Source of the DNA: a virus
Strand: one strand, 5' to 3'
DNA: 26,746 bases
IMG/VR virus record: IMGVR_UViG_3300046836_000655
Span: 1-26,746 of that record
Position numbers and translations under genes: made by a program
The notes under the pieces: generated by a model
What the model was told of the DNA's origin: nothing
Databases searched by the model: none
Seen by the model: only the letters and a program-made list of their open reading frames with translations
In this document: positions 20,746 to 26,746 of the stretch, piece by piece
Numbering within the stretch: position 1 is the first letter of the stretch
Layout of the letters: each line of letters opens with the position of its first letter

Positions 20746-22016
20746 GCGGACTTCCTTGTCAAAGAGTCGGTGTGATGCTTCGTGAGTGGCGTGGCCCATT
20801 GATCGGGCGGCGGACCCGCTGCTTCCGGGCCGTACGCGTCGACGACGTGCTGATGCATTCGCGCGAGGGATCGGCGCCGGTCCGCGTCGCCGGCCAGGAC
20901 GGCGCCGAGTTGCTCGTCGTCGGCATCGTCGGGGGACAGCGCCGGCGCGTATTCGTTGGCAAAGATTGGATCGCCGAGCTCCTCGGCTGACCACTGCTCG
21001 CGGTCGGCGCGCAATGCTAGCGGGCTCGCCGATACGGTCTGGACCGCCGCGGGCCGGCGAACGTCAAGACGAAGAAAGAGCGTGCGGCGCTCGAACACGC
21101 GGAGCGCCTTCTGGTTCAGCGCATGCTCAACGTCGCTGCGGACGCCGAGGATTCGGAGCCGGACGACCGCGTCGTCGATCGGCTGCGAGCCGAGCGCGTC
21201 CGCGATCGCCCGATCGAGTTGCTCGGGCGTGAGGCCCTCGCCGTAGAGCGGGTCGAGATCGATGAAGCGCCGGCCTGGCGTCAGCTCGTGGAACGTTTCC
21301 GCGCCGGTCTCGAGGTCGACCTCGATAAAGCCTTTCGGCGTGCTAATCTCCTGCCACGGGTTCGAGCTGGTGAAGTCCAGCGAGCCCGAGTACGCCGCGT
21401 TGGGCGCGACGTGCTCAAACTGGTGGTAGTGACCCAGCGCGATCCACCTCCAGGCGTCGGCGCTCATCTCGTCGGGCGTGATCTCGGTGAGCGAGCACCG
21501 TGTGTCCGCCTTGGTCTGCTTCACGCCCATCGCTTCGCCGTGCAGGACGAGAATCTGCGGGCGATCGTCGAGCGGATCGGGCCGGAGGGAGGGTCGGCCG
21601 AGCCCCGGCACATCCGGCACGGCCAGGACGCAGAACTCGGGGAAGCGGAACCACATCGACTCGGCCCATGCGACGTAGACGTTCGGCAGTTCCGCGAAGA
21701 GCGGTAGCATCGACGATGCGTCAGTCCGCGCCCAATCGTGATTGCCGAGCGCCATCACTATCGCCGCCTTCGGCAGCGCACGGGTCAGGCGCGCGAACTC
21801 ACCAAAGGTGCGGACGACCACGCGATTCTTCGGAGAGGCGTGATGGAAGACGTCGCCCGCGACGGTGATCAGGTCCGGCTCGAGCTCGATCGCGCGATCG
21901 ACGAACCGCGAGAACGTCGCCGAGACATCGACGCTGCGCTGGTTCTCGCCCGTGGGCGCGAGCCGCTGGGAGGCTGTGTGGCCTAGATGAAGGTCGGCGA
22001 CGGCGAGCAGCTTCAT
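20742..22016 (-). CDS. SbcD/Mre11-like exonuclease (metallophosphoesterase)
   Basis: The 424-residue product has all five calcineurin-type metal motifs: DLHLG at 8-12, GDVFHH at 54-59, GNHD at 91-94, HGE at 159-161 and GHYH at 195-198. Two manganese ions would be held there. This is the nuclease fold of SbcD/Mre11, which cuts double-strand ends and hairpins. Beyond residue 260 the capping-like domain (TPEQLDRAIADALG) is followed by an acidic tail. No SbcC ATPase lies beside it. It is coupled to RecT, so it probably makes the single strands that RecT anneals, in place of RecE or lambda Exo. The ATG overlaps the upstream stop by four bases. Confidence 0.85.
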   Translation of the reverse strand: MKLLAVADLHLGHTASQRLAPTGENQRSVDVSATFSRFVDRAIELEPDLITVAGDVFHHASPKNRVVVRTFGEFARLTRALPKAAIVMALGNHDWARTDASSMLPLFAELPNVYVAWAESMWFRFPEFCVLAVPDVPGLGRPSLRPDPLDDRPQILVLHGEAMGVKQTKADTRCSLTEITPDEMSADAWRWIALGHYHQFEHVAPNAAYSGSLDFTSSNPWQEISTPKGFIEVDLETGAETFHELTPGRRFIDLDPLYGEGLTPEQLDRAIADALGSQPIDDAVVRLRILGVRSDVEHALNQKALRVFERRTLFLRLDVRRPAAVQTVSASPLALRADREQWSAEELGDPIFANEYAPALSPDDADDEQLGAVLAGDADRRRSLARMHQHVVDAYGPEAAGPPPDQWATPLTKHHTDSLTRKSA

Positions 22017-22852
22017 TCGACTGCTCCCAGCGCGACGGCCGAGGCGAGGAAGACGTCGAGCCGCGTGGCTTGCTTCGCCGCTTCCCAGGCGGCCAGGGAC
22101 GCCCAGCGCTCGGTCTCGGCGTTGCGCTGCTTCGATCGATGCTCGGCATAGAACGGATCCTGCTCGACGATCTTCTCGGCCGCGCTATTCGACGACGCGA
22201 GCCCCTGCTCCATAATCCGCTTGATGGCTTCCGGCTTGATGACGGATCTTTCGTCTTCAAGCTCCGAGACGCGGTTGTGTGTGCTCGCGCACCAGTTCGC
22301 GGCGCGATCGAGCGAGGCGATGGTCGCGCGGGCTCGTTCCTCGGCGGTCACCTTGCGCGGCGGATCGCTCCACGGCCCGCGTGGCGGCAAGGGATTGCCG
22401 GCGCGATCCGTCGTCGTCTCGCCCTCGTCGTCGAACTGCTGGAGGCAAGCGAAATGATGCTCGTGCTCGGCCGAGAGCTCCACTCCGAGCGCGTGCAGCG
22501 ATTCGATCCTGACCCAGAGATCCTTGCCGCACCCGCGGGTGCACTCGACTAGCAGGCAGAAATCGTCTTCTGGCCGAAGTGTGAACGTGAGGCCATCGAC
22601 CGTCGCACGATACTCGACGATCGCGTAGTTAATCATCGGGATTTCGTGCTCGACAACGGCGACCGTCTGCGGGTCGACGCCGAGGTGCCGCTCCGCCGCG
22701 CGTATGACGTCCTGGATGCGGCGGAGCGCCTCTTCGGCGCGGCGCGCTTCCCTGCCGGCCCTGATCGACGCTTCGACTTCGGCCGCTCGCGCTAGTGCAC
22801 GTTCGCGGAGCGTCGGCGCGCTCGGCGTCGATTCGATCAGCGCGGCGGTCAT
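22013..22852 (-). CDS. Recombination-operon protein with possible Zn site, 279 residues
   Basis: The ATG at 22852 overlaps the previous stop by four bases; the longer frame upstream is Arg-rich and rejected. The product has a helical N-terminal region (EVEASIRAGREARRAEEALR), a strand-rich centre, and a possible metal site CTRGCGK...HEHHFAC. The C-terminal half is a long charged helix (RVSELEDERSVIKPEAIKRI; EQDPFYAEHRSKQRNAETER) of the kind found in small phage proteins beside recT. It is translationally coupled to the SbcD-like gene, so a partner role is plausible. No catalytic residues are obvious. Confidence 0.6.
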   Translation of the reverse strand: MTAALIESTPSAPTLRERALARAAEVEASIRAGREARRAEEALRRIQDVIRAAERHLGVDPQTVAVVEHEIPMINYAIVEYRATVDGLTFTLRPEDDFCLLVECTRGCGKDLWVRIESLHALGVELSAEHEHHFACLQQFDDEGETTTDRAGNPLPPRGPWSDPPRKVTAEERARATIASLDRAANWCASTHNRVSELEDERSVIKPEAIKRIMEQGLASSNSAAEKIVEQDPFYAEHRSKQRNAETERWASLAAWEAAKQATRLDVFLASAVALGAVE

Positions 22853-23211
22853 GATCGGTGCTCCAGTCGAAACGCGATGCCGATCCGCCGCCCCGTCGTC
22901 GGCTCGCGCAACACGTTCTCGACGCGAATCGACTGATCCGCCTCGATCCCGCCGATGACGTCGAGGATCTCGCCCAGCGTCGTGCGCGGGTTCGAGAACT
23001 CGAGTGGCGGGATCGGCCCATGCTCGAGCACGATGCGCCGGCAGCGCGCTGCCTCCTGCGCTTCGATCATCCGCTCGCGCTGCGGCTCCGTCATCGCCGC
23101 GAGCAGCTCGTCGACGCGAGACTCGGGAGACGCAGCCTCGCTGAGCTGCGCGTTGTATGCCGAGTCCGACGTGAACGCGCCACGCGGACGAACAAAGGCG
23201 CCGGGGTTCAT
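22849..23211 (-). CDS. Hypothetical protein in recombination operon, 120 residues
   Basis: The product shows helices RVDELLAAMTEPQRERMIEAQ followed by strands and a helix GEILDVIGGIEADQSIRVENV. It has four-base overlaps with genes on both sides. No family, membrane segment or metal site is recognised. It belongs by position to the recombination operon. Confidence 0.55.
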   Translation of the reverse strand: MNPGAFVRPRGAFTSDSAYNAQLSEAASPESRVDELLAAMTEPQRERMIEAQEAARCRRIVLEHGPIPPLEFSNPRTTLGEILDVIGGIEADQSIRVENVLREPTTGRRIGIAFRLEHRS

Positions 23212-23441
23212 CGCGCCCCCCGCGCGCGCTTCTTGGCGCGGCGCTGCTCCGTCTTCGTCCGGCGCTCAGCGTCTGCGTAGAGCGTCGCGGCGCGCTGGAA
23301 CGCCACCCCGTAGGGCAGCAGATACGCCGTCCGACGTCGCGGCTCGCGGAGCCAGATCCCTTCCTTGTCGAGCATGACGACCAGCTCGTCACCGCGCGAC
23401 GTGCAGACCTTCCGGCGAACCGGTCGATTGAGCGGCGTCAC
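23208..23441 (-). CDS. Small basic protein, 77 residues
   Basis: The GTG at 23441 overlaps the previous stop (GTGA) and the stop overlaps the next ATG. The product has a strand-rich start (KVCTSRGDELVVMLDKEGIW; AYLLPYGVAFQRAATL) and a basic helix tail (RRTKTEQRRAKKRARGAR). The compact fold plus basic tail suggests a nucleic-acid-binding accessory. No family is recognised. Confidence 0.55.
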   Translation of the reverse strand: MTPLNRPVRRKVCTSRGDELVVMLDKEGIWLREPRRRTAYLLPYGVAFQRAATLYADAERRTKTEQRRAKKRARGAR

Positions 23442-23890
23442 TGTGCACCCGCTGCGGCCAGATAGAACTTGCCACCGAGGAACCGCTCGGCCACGGACTC
23501 CGCCGACTCACCGCGGTCGTACGCGATCCGCACCAGCGCCATCTCTTCCTGCGTCAGCACGCCATGGCCGGCGGCGATGCGATCGCGCCGCGCCTCGTCG
23601 TCCTGGACGAGCAGCTGCACGCGCCCCTGATACCGGAGCTCGTTGAAGAGGTCGAGCGGCATCTCGCGGATCGGCTCCTCGATGACACCGTTCGCCGCTC
23701 CGCCGAAGTGACGCGCCACGCCGATCGCACACTTGCGACAGCGGAACGTGCCGACGCTCGCGGCCTTGCATTCGATGTACGTCTGCGCCGGCAATCCACA
23801 CGATGCGCAAGGCACCCTGTTGAACGAACGCGTCCGCTCGGCGACGACGGCGACATCCGCCTCGAGGTCTTGAAAAGAACGCTGCGACAT
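23438..23890 (-). CDS. Zinc-ribbon protein opening the recombination operon, 150 residues
   Basis: The ATG at 23890 follows a good ribosome site (GGAAGGA). A longer frame to 24097 would run through the tRNA-like element and is rejected. The product has two Cys pairs, CASCG and CRKC, about 25 residues apart, one classic zinc ribbon, and a helical C-terminal part with VLTQEEMALVRIAYDRGESA followed by a short AESVAERFLGG helix. This last part resembles a helix-turn-helix, so it may be a DNA-binding regulator. It is the first gene after a 210-bp non-coding region with an inverted repeat, and the following genes overlap it. Confidence 0.6.
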   Translation of the reverse strand: MSQRSFQDLEADVAVVAERTRSFNRVPCASCGLPAQTYIECKAASVGTFRCRKCAIGVARHFGGAANGVIEEPIREMPLDLFNELRYQGRVQLLVQDDEARRDRIAAGHGVLTQEEMALVRIAYDRGESAESVAERFLGGKFYLAAAGAQ

Positions 23891-23918
23891 GCTTCCTTCC
23901 TGTCTGGTGGTGAGAATT

Positions 23919-23977
23919 CGAAGCGCCGTTGAACGCGTGAGGCTTGCCGGCCTACGACCGCGTTGGACGGCGCTTCG
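23919..23977. repeat. Large imperfect inverted repeat before the recombination operon
   Basis: Arms at 23919-23937 and 23959-23977 are 19 bases each and match in 17 positions; the two differences are adjacent (TG against CC). The 21-base loop contains a second small inverted repeat (AGGC/GCCT). The element lies 29 bases before the start codon of the zinc-ribbon gene. It could be an operator, a cruciform site, a structured leader or an origin-related palindrome. A T-run typical of a terminator is absent on either strand. Confidence 0.85.
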
Positions 23978-24008
23978 TGTTGCAAGGGCCTGCGACTGCT
24001 GCGCGCTA

Positions 24009-24085
24009 CCGCCCGCTCGGACTCGAACCGAGAGACTCGGGCCTAGCTTCCCGGCCTGGCAGCGTTCCGGCTGCGTCACGGGCGC
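24009..24085 (-). tRNA. tRNA-like element, anticodon not assignable
   Basis: The 77-base segment has a perfect T-arm (CTCGG-TTCGAGT-CCGAG), an acceptor arm pairing in 6 of 7 positions (GCGCCCG with CGGGCGG), and a D-arm-like hairpin GCAG-CCGGAACG-CTGC. The anticodon arm is poor: GGCC/GGCC closes a 9-base loop (GGGAAGCTA), the conserved T33 is missing, and two extra bases precede the D-stem. CCA is not encoded. It lies in a 210-bp non-coding gap. It may be a degenerate phage tRNA, an unusual tRNA or another att-like fragment. Confidence 0.45.
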
Positions 24086-24100
24086 GCGCATGAGCATTTC

Positions 24101-24247
24101 CTAGAACCCGCGCGCGAGACGCCGCGCGAGCAATTCGTTCCGCGACCGCTGCTGACGCGCCCGCGTATCGCGAACCAGCACCGCGACGCAATACGCGAGA
24201 CCCGAGACGAACGCGCCGAGGATGACGTACCGCGCGAGATCCGGCAT
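24101..24247 (-). CDS. Single-pass membrane protein, 48 residues
   Basis: The ATG at 24247 shares one base with the stop of the gene before it (TAATG). The product has one membrane segment near residues 8-25 (VILGAFVSGLAYCVAVLV) followed by a very basic tail (RDTRARQQRSRNELLARRLA), which would stay in the cytoplasm. Small proteins of this type in phages include holin-like and superinfection-exclusion proteins, but nothing here decides between them. Confidence 0.6.
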   Translation of the reverse strand: MPDLARYVILGAFVSGLAYCVAVLVRDTRARQQRSRNELLARRLARGF

Positions 24248-24747
24248 TACGAGACTCGCGTCCCTTCGATCGCGTCGAGCAGTACGCGCTCGGCATCGAG
24301 ATTCTCGCGCACCGCCTCCACCGCGAGCCGCTTCGTGACCGGACCGGGGTGCTGCTCGAACGAGCGCACGGCGACATCGGCCTTCCCCTGCACTTCGGTC
24401 TCGCGGTTGGACGCGCTGATGAGATCGAGATCGAACTCCCCGGCGCCGGAATGCTTGCGCACGAGCTCCGTGAACGACAGCCGGTGCGAGCTGCTTCTCG
24501 AACGGCGGGCGAAGTCGCAAAGCCGCTGGACGTTCTTCATGGGGAACCGCGTCTCGGCTTCTCGCGCGACGTCCTTCAGGTAGTTCCGCTCGGTCTCGTT
24601 CAGGTCGGGGACGCTGAGCAGGAATGCGCGAGCCAACGTGCGCAGCCCGGCGAGGAAGTCCGCCTCGCGATCGAGCCGCTCGAGGACCGGTGACGTCGCG
24701 GCATTTGCCGATACCGCGCTCGCCTCGGTTTCGTGGTACGTGTGCAT
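24247..24747 (-). CDS. Helical hypothetical protein, 166 residues
   Basis: The ATG at 24747 begins a mainly helical product: LERLDREADFLAGLRTLARA, DLNETERNYLKDVAREAETR, and a C-terminal VTKRLAVEAVRENLDAERVL. No Cys pair or membrane segment is present. It overlaps the next gene by one base. The gap before it (24748-24812, 65 bp) shows nothing clear. No family is recognised. Confidence 0.55.
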   Translation of the reverse strand: MHTYHETEASAVSANAATSPVLERLDREADFLAGLRTLARAFLLSVPDLNETERNYLKDVAREAETRFPMKNVQRLCDFARRSRSSSHRLSFTELVRKHSGAGEFDLDLISASNRETEVQGKADVAVRSFEQHPGPVTKRLAVEAVRENLDAERVLLDAIEGTRVS

Positions 24748-24812
24748 GGTGGTGCTCGGTGAGAGATGTTGCGGTGTGGATTCGTGATCTGCTGCCCGGC
24801 GTCTTCGCCGAG

Positions 24813-25034
24813 CTACTCAGTTGTGGCGCCGGCGACGCGGGACGCGATCAACTGCTCGATCGAGGCGCGGGAGACGAACGTCAGATGCGCCCGGTGGTCG
24901 ACGGTGAGCGTGCCGCGAAGAGCGAGGTTCAGGACGCGCTCTCGGCTCATTCCCAAGAGCTGCCGGGCCGCCTCGAGCGACACCCACTCTTCCGTCGCGT
25001 CTGGTAGCGGCTCCTGCTTGCGCGCTTCTGCCAT
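24813..25034 (-). CDS. Helix-turn-helix DNA-binding protein, 73 residues
   Basis: The product has a MerR/excisionase-type helix-turn-helix: EEWVSLEAARQLLGMSRERV then LNLALRGTLTVDHRAHLTFV, in which a winged strand follows the recognition helix, and a final helix ASIEQLIASRVAG. Two in-frame ATGs compete (25040 and 25034); the second has the ribosome site at a proper distance. Such proteins act as excisionases or as transcription factors. It lies between virion-type genes and the recombination region, so it may control early genes or be a second directionality-factor candidate. Confidence 0.7.
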   Translation of the reverse strand: MAEARKQEPLPDATEEWVSLEAARQLLGMSRERVLNLALRGTLTVDHRAHLTFVSRASIEQLIASRVAGATTE

Positions 25035-25041
25035 GGGCATT

Positions 25042-25048
25042 TCCTTCT
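25042..25048 (-). promoter_or_regulatory. Ribosome binding site deciding the HTH gene start
   Basis: On the minus strand AGAAGGA ends seven bases before the ATG at 25034 but only one base before the alternative ATG at 25040. Normal spacing favours the second ATG, so the protein is 73 rather than 75 residues. Confidence 0.6.
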
Positions 25049-25090
25049 CTCTGTTGAATGCGTTGCGAATCGGTTTGCAAGGATGTTTCC

Positions 25091-25468
25091 CTAACGGTCG
25101 TGAAGGTACGTTACGACCGGAACGCCGTCAAGGGTGTCGTTATGACTCATCGTGCCACGCTGGCACTTTCGCTCGCCGTTGATCGAGCACACCTCGAACA
25201 CCGGGTCGCCGGTGAGGATCGACACCAGGGCCGTCGTCACGTCGCTCGCCTGGAGCAGTCCGGACCAGAGCACGCGGCCGTCCGATCGATTGCCCGGCGC
25301 GCCGCGCGCGAGCACGACGACACTGCCCGGCGTGATTGGATCCCCCTTGTACGTCGCGGAGAGCCACGCCTCGACGTCGCTCGCTGCGTCGATGGGCTGC
25401 TCCTGTTCTTCAATTCTCCATTCGTAGCTCCATGACTCGCCGCGTGAGATCTGTGATGGACTCGGCAC
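25091..25468 (-). CDS. Small virion-type protein, 125 residues
   Basis: The GTG at 25468 has an excellent ribosome site (AAGGAG, six bases before). The product is strand-rich and acidic: ESWSYEWRIEEQEQPIDAAS, then YKGDPITPGSVVVLARG and VLWSGLLQASDVTTALVSIL. The layout, short strands with Gly and Asp turns and an EW-x-I start, looks like the beta-sandwich accessory proteins that follow tail or fibre genes in phages. It is 31 bases after the repeat-protein gene. The role is inferred from position. Confidence 0.5.
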   Translation of the reverse strand: MPSPSQISRGESWSYEWRIEEQEQPIDAASDVEAWLSATYKGDPITPGSVVVLARGAPGNRSDGRVLWSGLLQASDVTTALVSILTGDPVFEVCSINGERKCQRGTMSHNDTLDGVPVVTYLHDR

Positions 25469-25499
25469 GTTCGCTCCTTGGATGAGGCGCGCGGGTTCG

Positions 25500-26746
25500 C
25501 TATGGCGTCGACGCGGACTGCGACGACGCGGTGATCGCAGGCCCCGAGTGCGACACCGCGATCACTTCGGCCGGGAAGGTCTCTCTGCTGTTTGAGCTCG
25601 CGCTCACGATCGTGCGCTCGGCGGAGCGGGGAATTCCGACGAGCGATGAGGCAGCGCTCGGGCCGTCCGTGATTGCTGCGCCGCCGATCGCGACGCCGCC
25701 GCTTGGCCACCACGCCCGGCGCGTCGCGGTGGCCGCCGTCCCTGAGGTAGATAGGCCGCCGGCGGGAACGAACGCGAACCGGCGAGAGACGAGGGCGCTG
25801 CCTCCGGTCCGCACACCGCCTGACGACGTGAGGCTCCAGTGCGCCGCTGCTGGGGCGTGACCGGCGAGAGTGACGCCACCCGATCCGGTGTACGGGAACG
25901 TCTGCGCGCCACCGTTCGCCGTCTGCGCTGCGCCGCCCGTGTGCACACCACCGCCGATGACGGCGCGCATGTTGCGCGATACCAGCGCCCCGCCGCCCGT
26001 CGTGACGCCGCCGCTCGCCAGCGCCCGCATGTTCCGCGAGATCGGAGCTGCACCACCGGTCGTGACGCCGCCCGCGGCTCTAGTCGCTGCGTTGAACCGG
26101 ATGGACGCGGAGCCTCCAGAGCTTACGCCTCCGGCGACCCTGGTCGCTGCGTTGAACCGAACGCCGGCCGCGCCGCTCGTCTGCAGACCGCCGCTGACCG
26201 GCGCGACGAACAAGACGAAGGTTCCAGTCTGAGCGGCCCCGCCAGTGTGCACGCCGCCCGACGTCGTGAGCGCGACTCGATGCGACTCGGGACCGTGCCC
26301 TCCGGTCGAAACGCCGCCGGCGGGGCGCGTGGCTGCTCGGAAGGCGAGTGGCGCGGATCCGCCGGTATGCACTCCGCCGCCCGGCTGCGGAAACATGTGC
26401 GCGACAATCGTCGCAGCGCCGGCCGCGATGACGCCGCCGCTGATGATCGCGCGGAAGTTTCGAGAGATCGCCGCCGCGCCGCCCGTCGATACGCCCCCAC
26501 CGGCTACGCGAGTCGCCGCTCGGAAAGTGAGCGGAGCAGCGCCGCCAGTTGCTACCCCGCCAGCAGGAACGGGCTTCGCCGCGAACGTCTTTGGCGCTGT
26601 GCCTGCGCACGACGCGCCGCCCGTCGGAGCCGGGGCGACGTAGTTGTTGACCGCTTGCTTGAATCCGAGAGAAATGGCGAGCGCGCGAGCCGAGGTCGTG
26701 TTCGACCAGGTGACCGTCGCGGTGCCTGTCGATCCGGCGGCCGCCT
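25500..26746 (-). CDS. Glycine-rich tandem-repeat protein (virion appendage candidate), N-terminus cut
   Basis: The frame is open from the right edge of the window to a TAG at 25500, about 415 codons; the real start lies outside. Residues visible first (STGTATVTWSNTTSARALAI) look like the end of a beta domain. After a short linker follow about 15 tandem units of roughly 20 residues, each starting GG(V/L)xTGG(A/S)A, then a strand such as PISRNMRA or IRFNAATR. The C-terminal 45 residues are Ser/Ala-rich. Repeats of this kind form extended beta structures in phage fibre and surface proteins. It lies at the end of what is probably the late gene group. An ATG at 26396 is internal, not the start. 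Confidence 0.65.
   Translation of the reverse strand, partial: AAAGSTGTATVTWSNTTSARALAISLGFKQAVNNYVAPAPTGGASCAGTAPKTFAAKPVPAGGVATGGAAPLTFRAATRVAGGGVSTGGAAAISRNFRAIISGGVIAAGAATIVAHMFPQPGGGVHTGGSAPLAFRAATRPAGGVSTGGHGPESHRVALTTSGGVHTGGAAQTGTFVLFVAPVSGGLQTSGAAGVRFNAATRVAGGVSSGGSASIRFNAATRAAGGVTTGGAAPISRNMRALASGGVTTGGGALVSRNMRAVIGGGVHTGGAAQTANGGAQTFPYTGSGGVTLAGHAPAAAHWSLTSSGGVRTGGSALVSRRFAFVPAGGLSTSGTAATATRRAWWPSGGVAIGGAAITDGPSAASSLVGIPRSAERTIVSASSNSRETFPAEVIAVSHSGPAITASSQSASTP

Noticed and set aside
23438-24097. 219-residue version of the zinc-ribbon protein
   Set aside because: The extra N-terminus runs through the inverted repeat and tRNA-like element, is Arg-rich, and the internal ATG at 23890 has a strong ribosome site.

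Overview
The window is part of a high-GC temperate tailed-phage genome (Caudoviricetes type). The evidence is a large terminase, portal, head-morphogenesis and scaffold genes, a tyrosine integrase beside an attP-like tRNA fragment, a RecT recombination module and a replication block. Almost every gene lies on the minus strand, so transcription runs from high to low coordinates. Phage genes continue on both sides of the att site and no host gene is visible, so the sequence looks like the free (attP) form of the genome rather than an integrated prophage. The host cannot be named, but the att site predicts the last 44 bases of its tRNA-Asn gene.

Reading right to left along transcription: (a) 26746-25091, a partial tandem-repeat GGVxTGG protein that is probably a virion appendage, followed by a small protein; (b) 25034-24101, a helix-turn-helix protein and two small proteins; (c) 24085-23919, a tRNA-like element and a large imperfect inverted repeat; (d) 23890-17966, a coupled recombination operon with a zinc protein, small proteins, an SbcD/Mre11-like phosphoesterase, RecT and a cytosine-C5 DNA methyltransferase; (e) 17903-14711, a putative phage metallopeptidase, an HNH protein, a conserved gene pair (one member carrying 48 copies of a 9-bp minisatellite) and a small HTH protein; (f) 14714-13495, the integrase and attP; (g) 13441-8120, an HNH protein, a replication-initiator-like protein, a loader-like protein, a STAS-like protein, several zinc-knuckle proteins and a RusA-like resolvase, in one chain of start/stop-overlapping genes; (h) 8073-7255, the only plus-strand gene, a likely moron; (i) 7210-1, the packaging and head genes: candidate small terminase, large terminase, portal, small proteins, minor head protein and a scaffold-like protein cut by the window edge.

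Gene packing is extreme. Twenty-one junctions are 4-base ATGA or GTGA overlaps, and many starts are GTG. Two very short genes (51 and 59 residues) were placed only because these overlaps fix their ends. One small gene (9435-9667) has the overlap signature at both ends but in different frames, so it carries indels, either real or from sequencing. No lysis cassette, capsid, tail-tube or tape-measure gene and no phage repressor could be identified here; some of these presumably lie outside the window.
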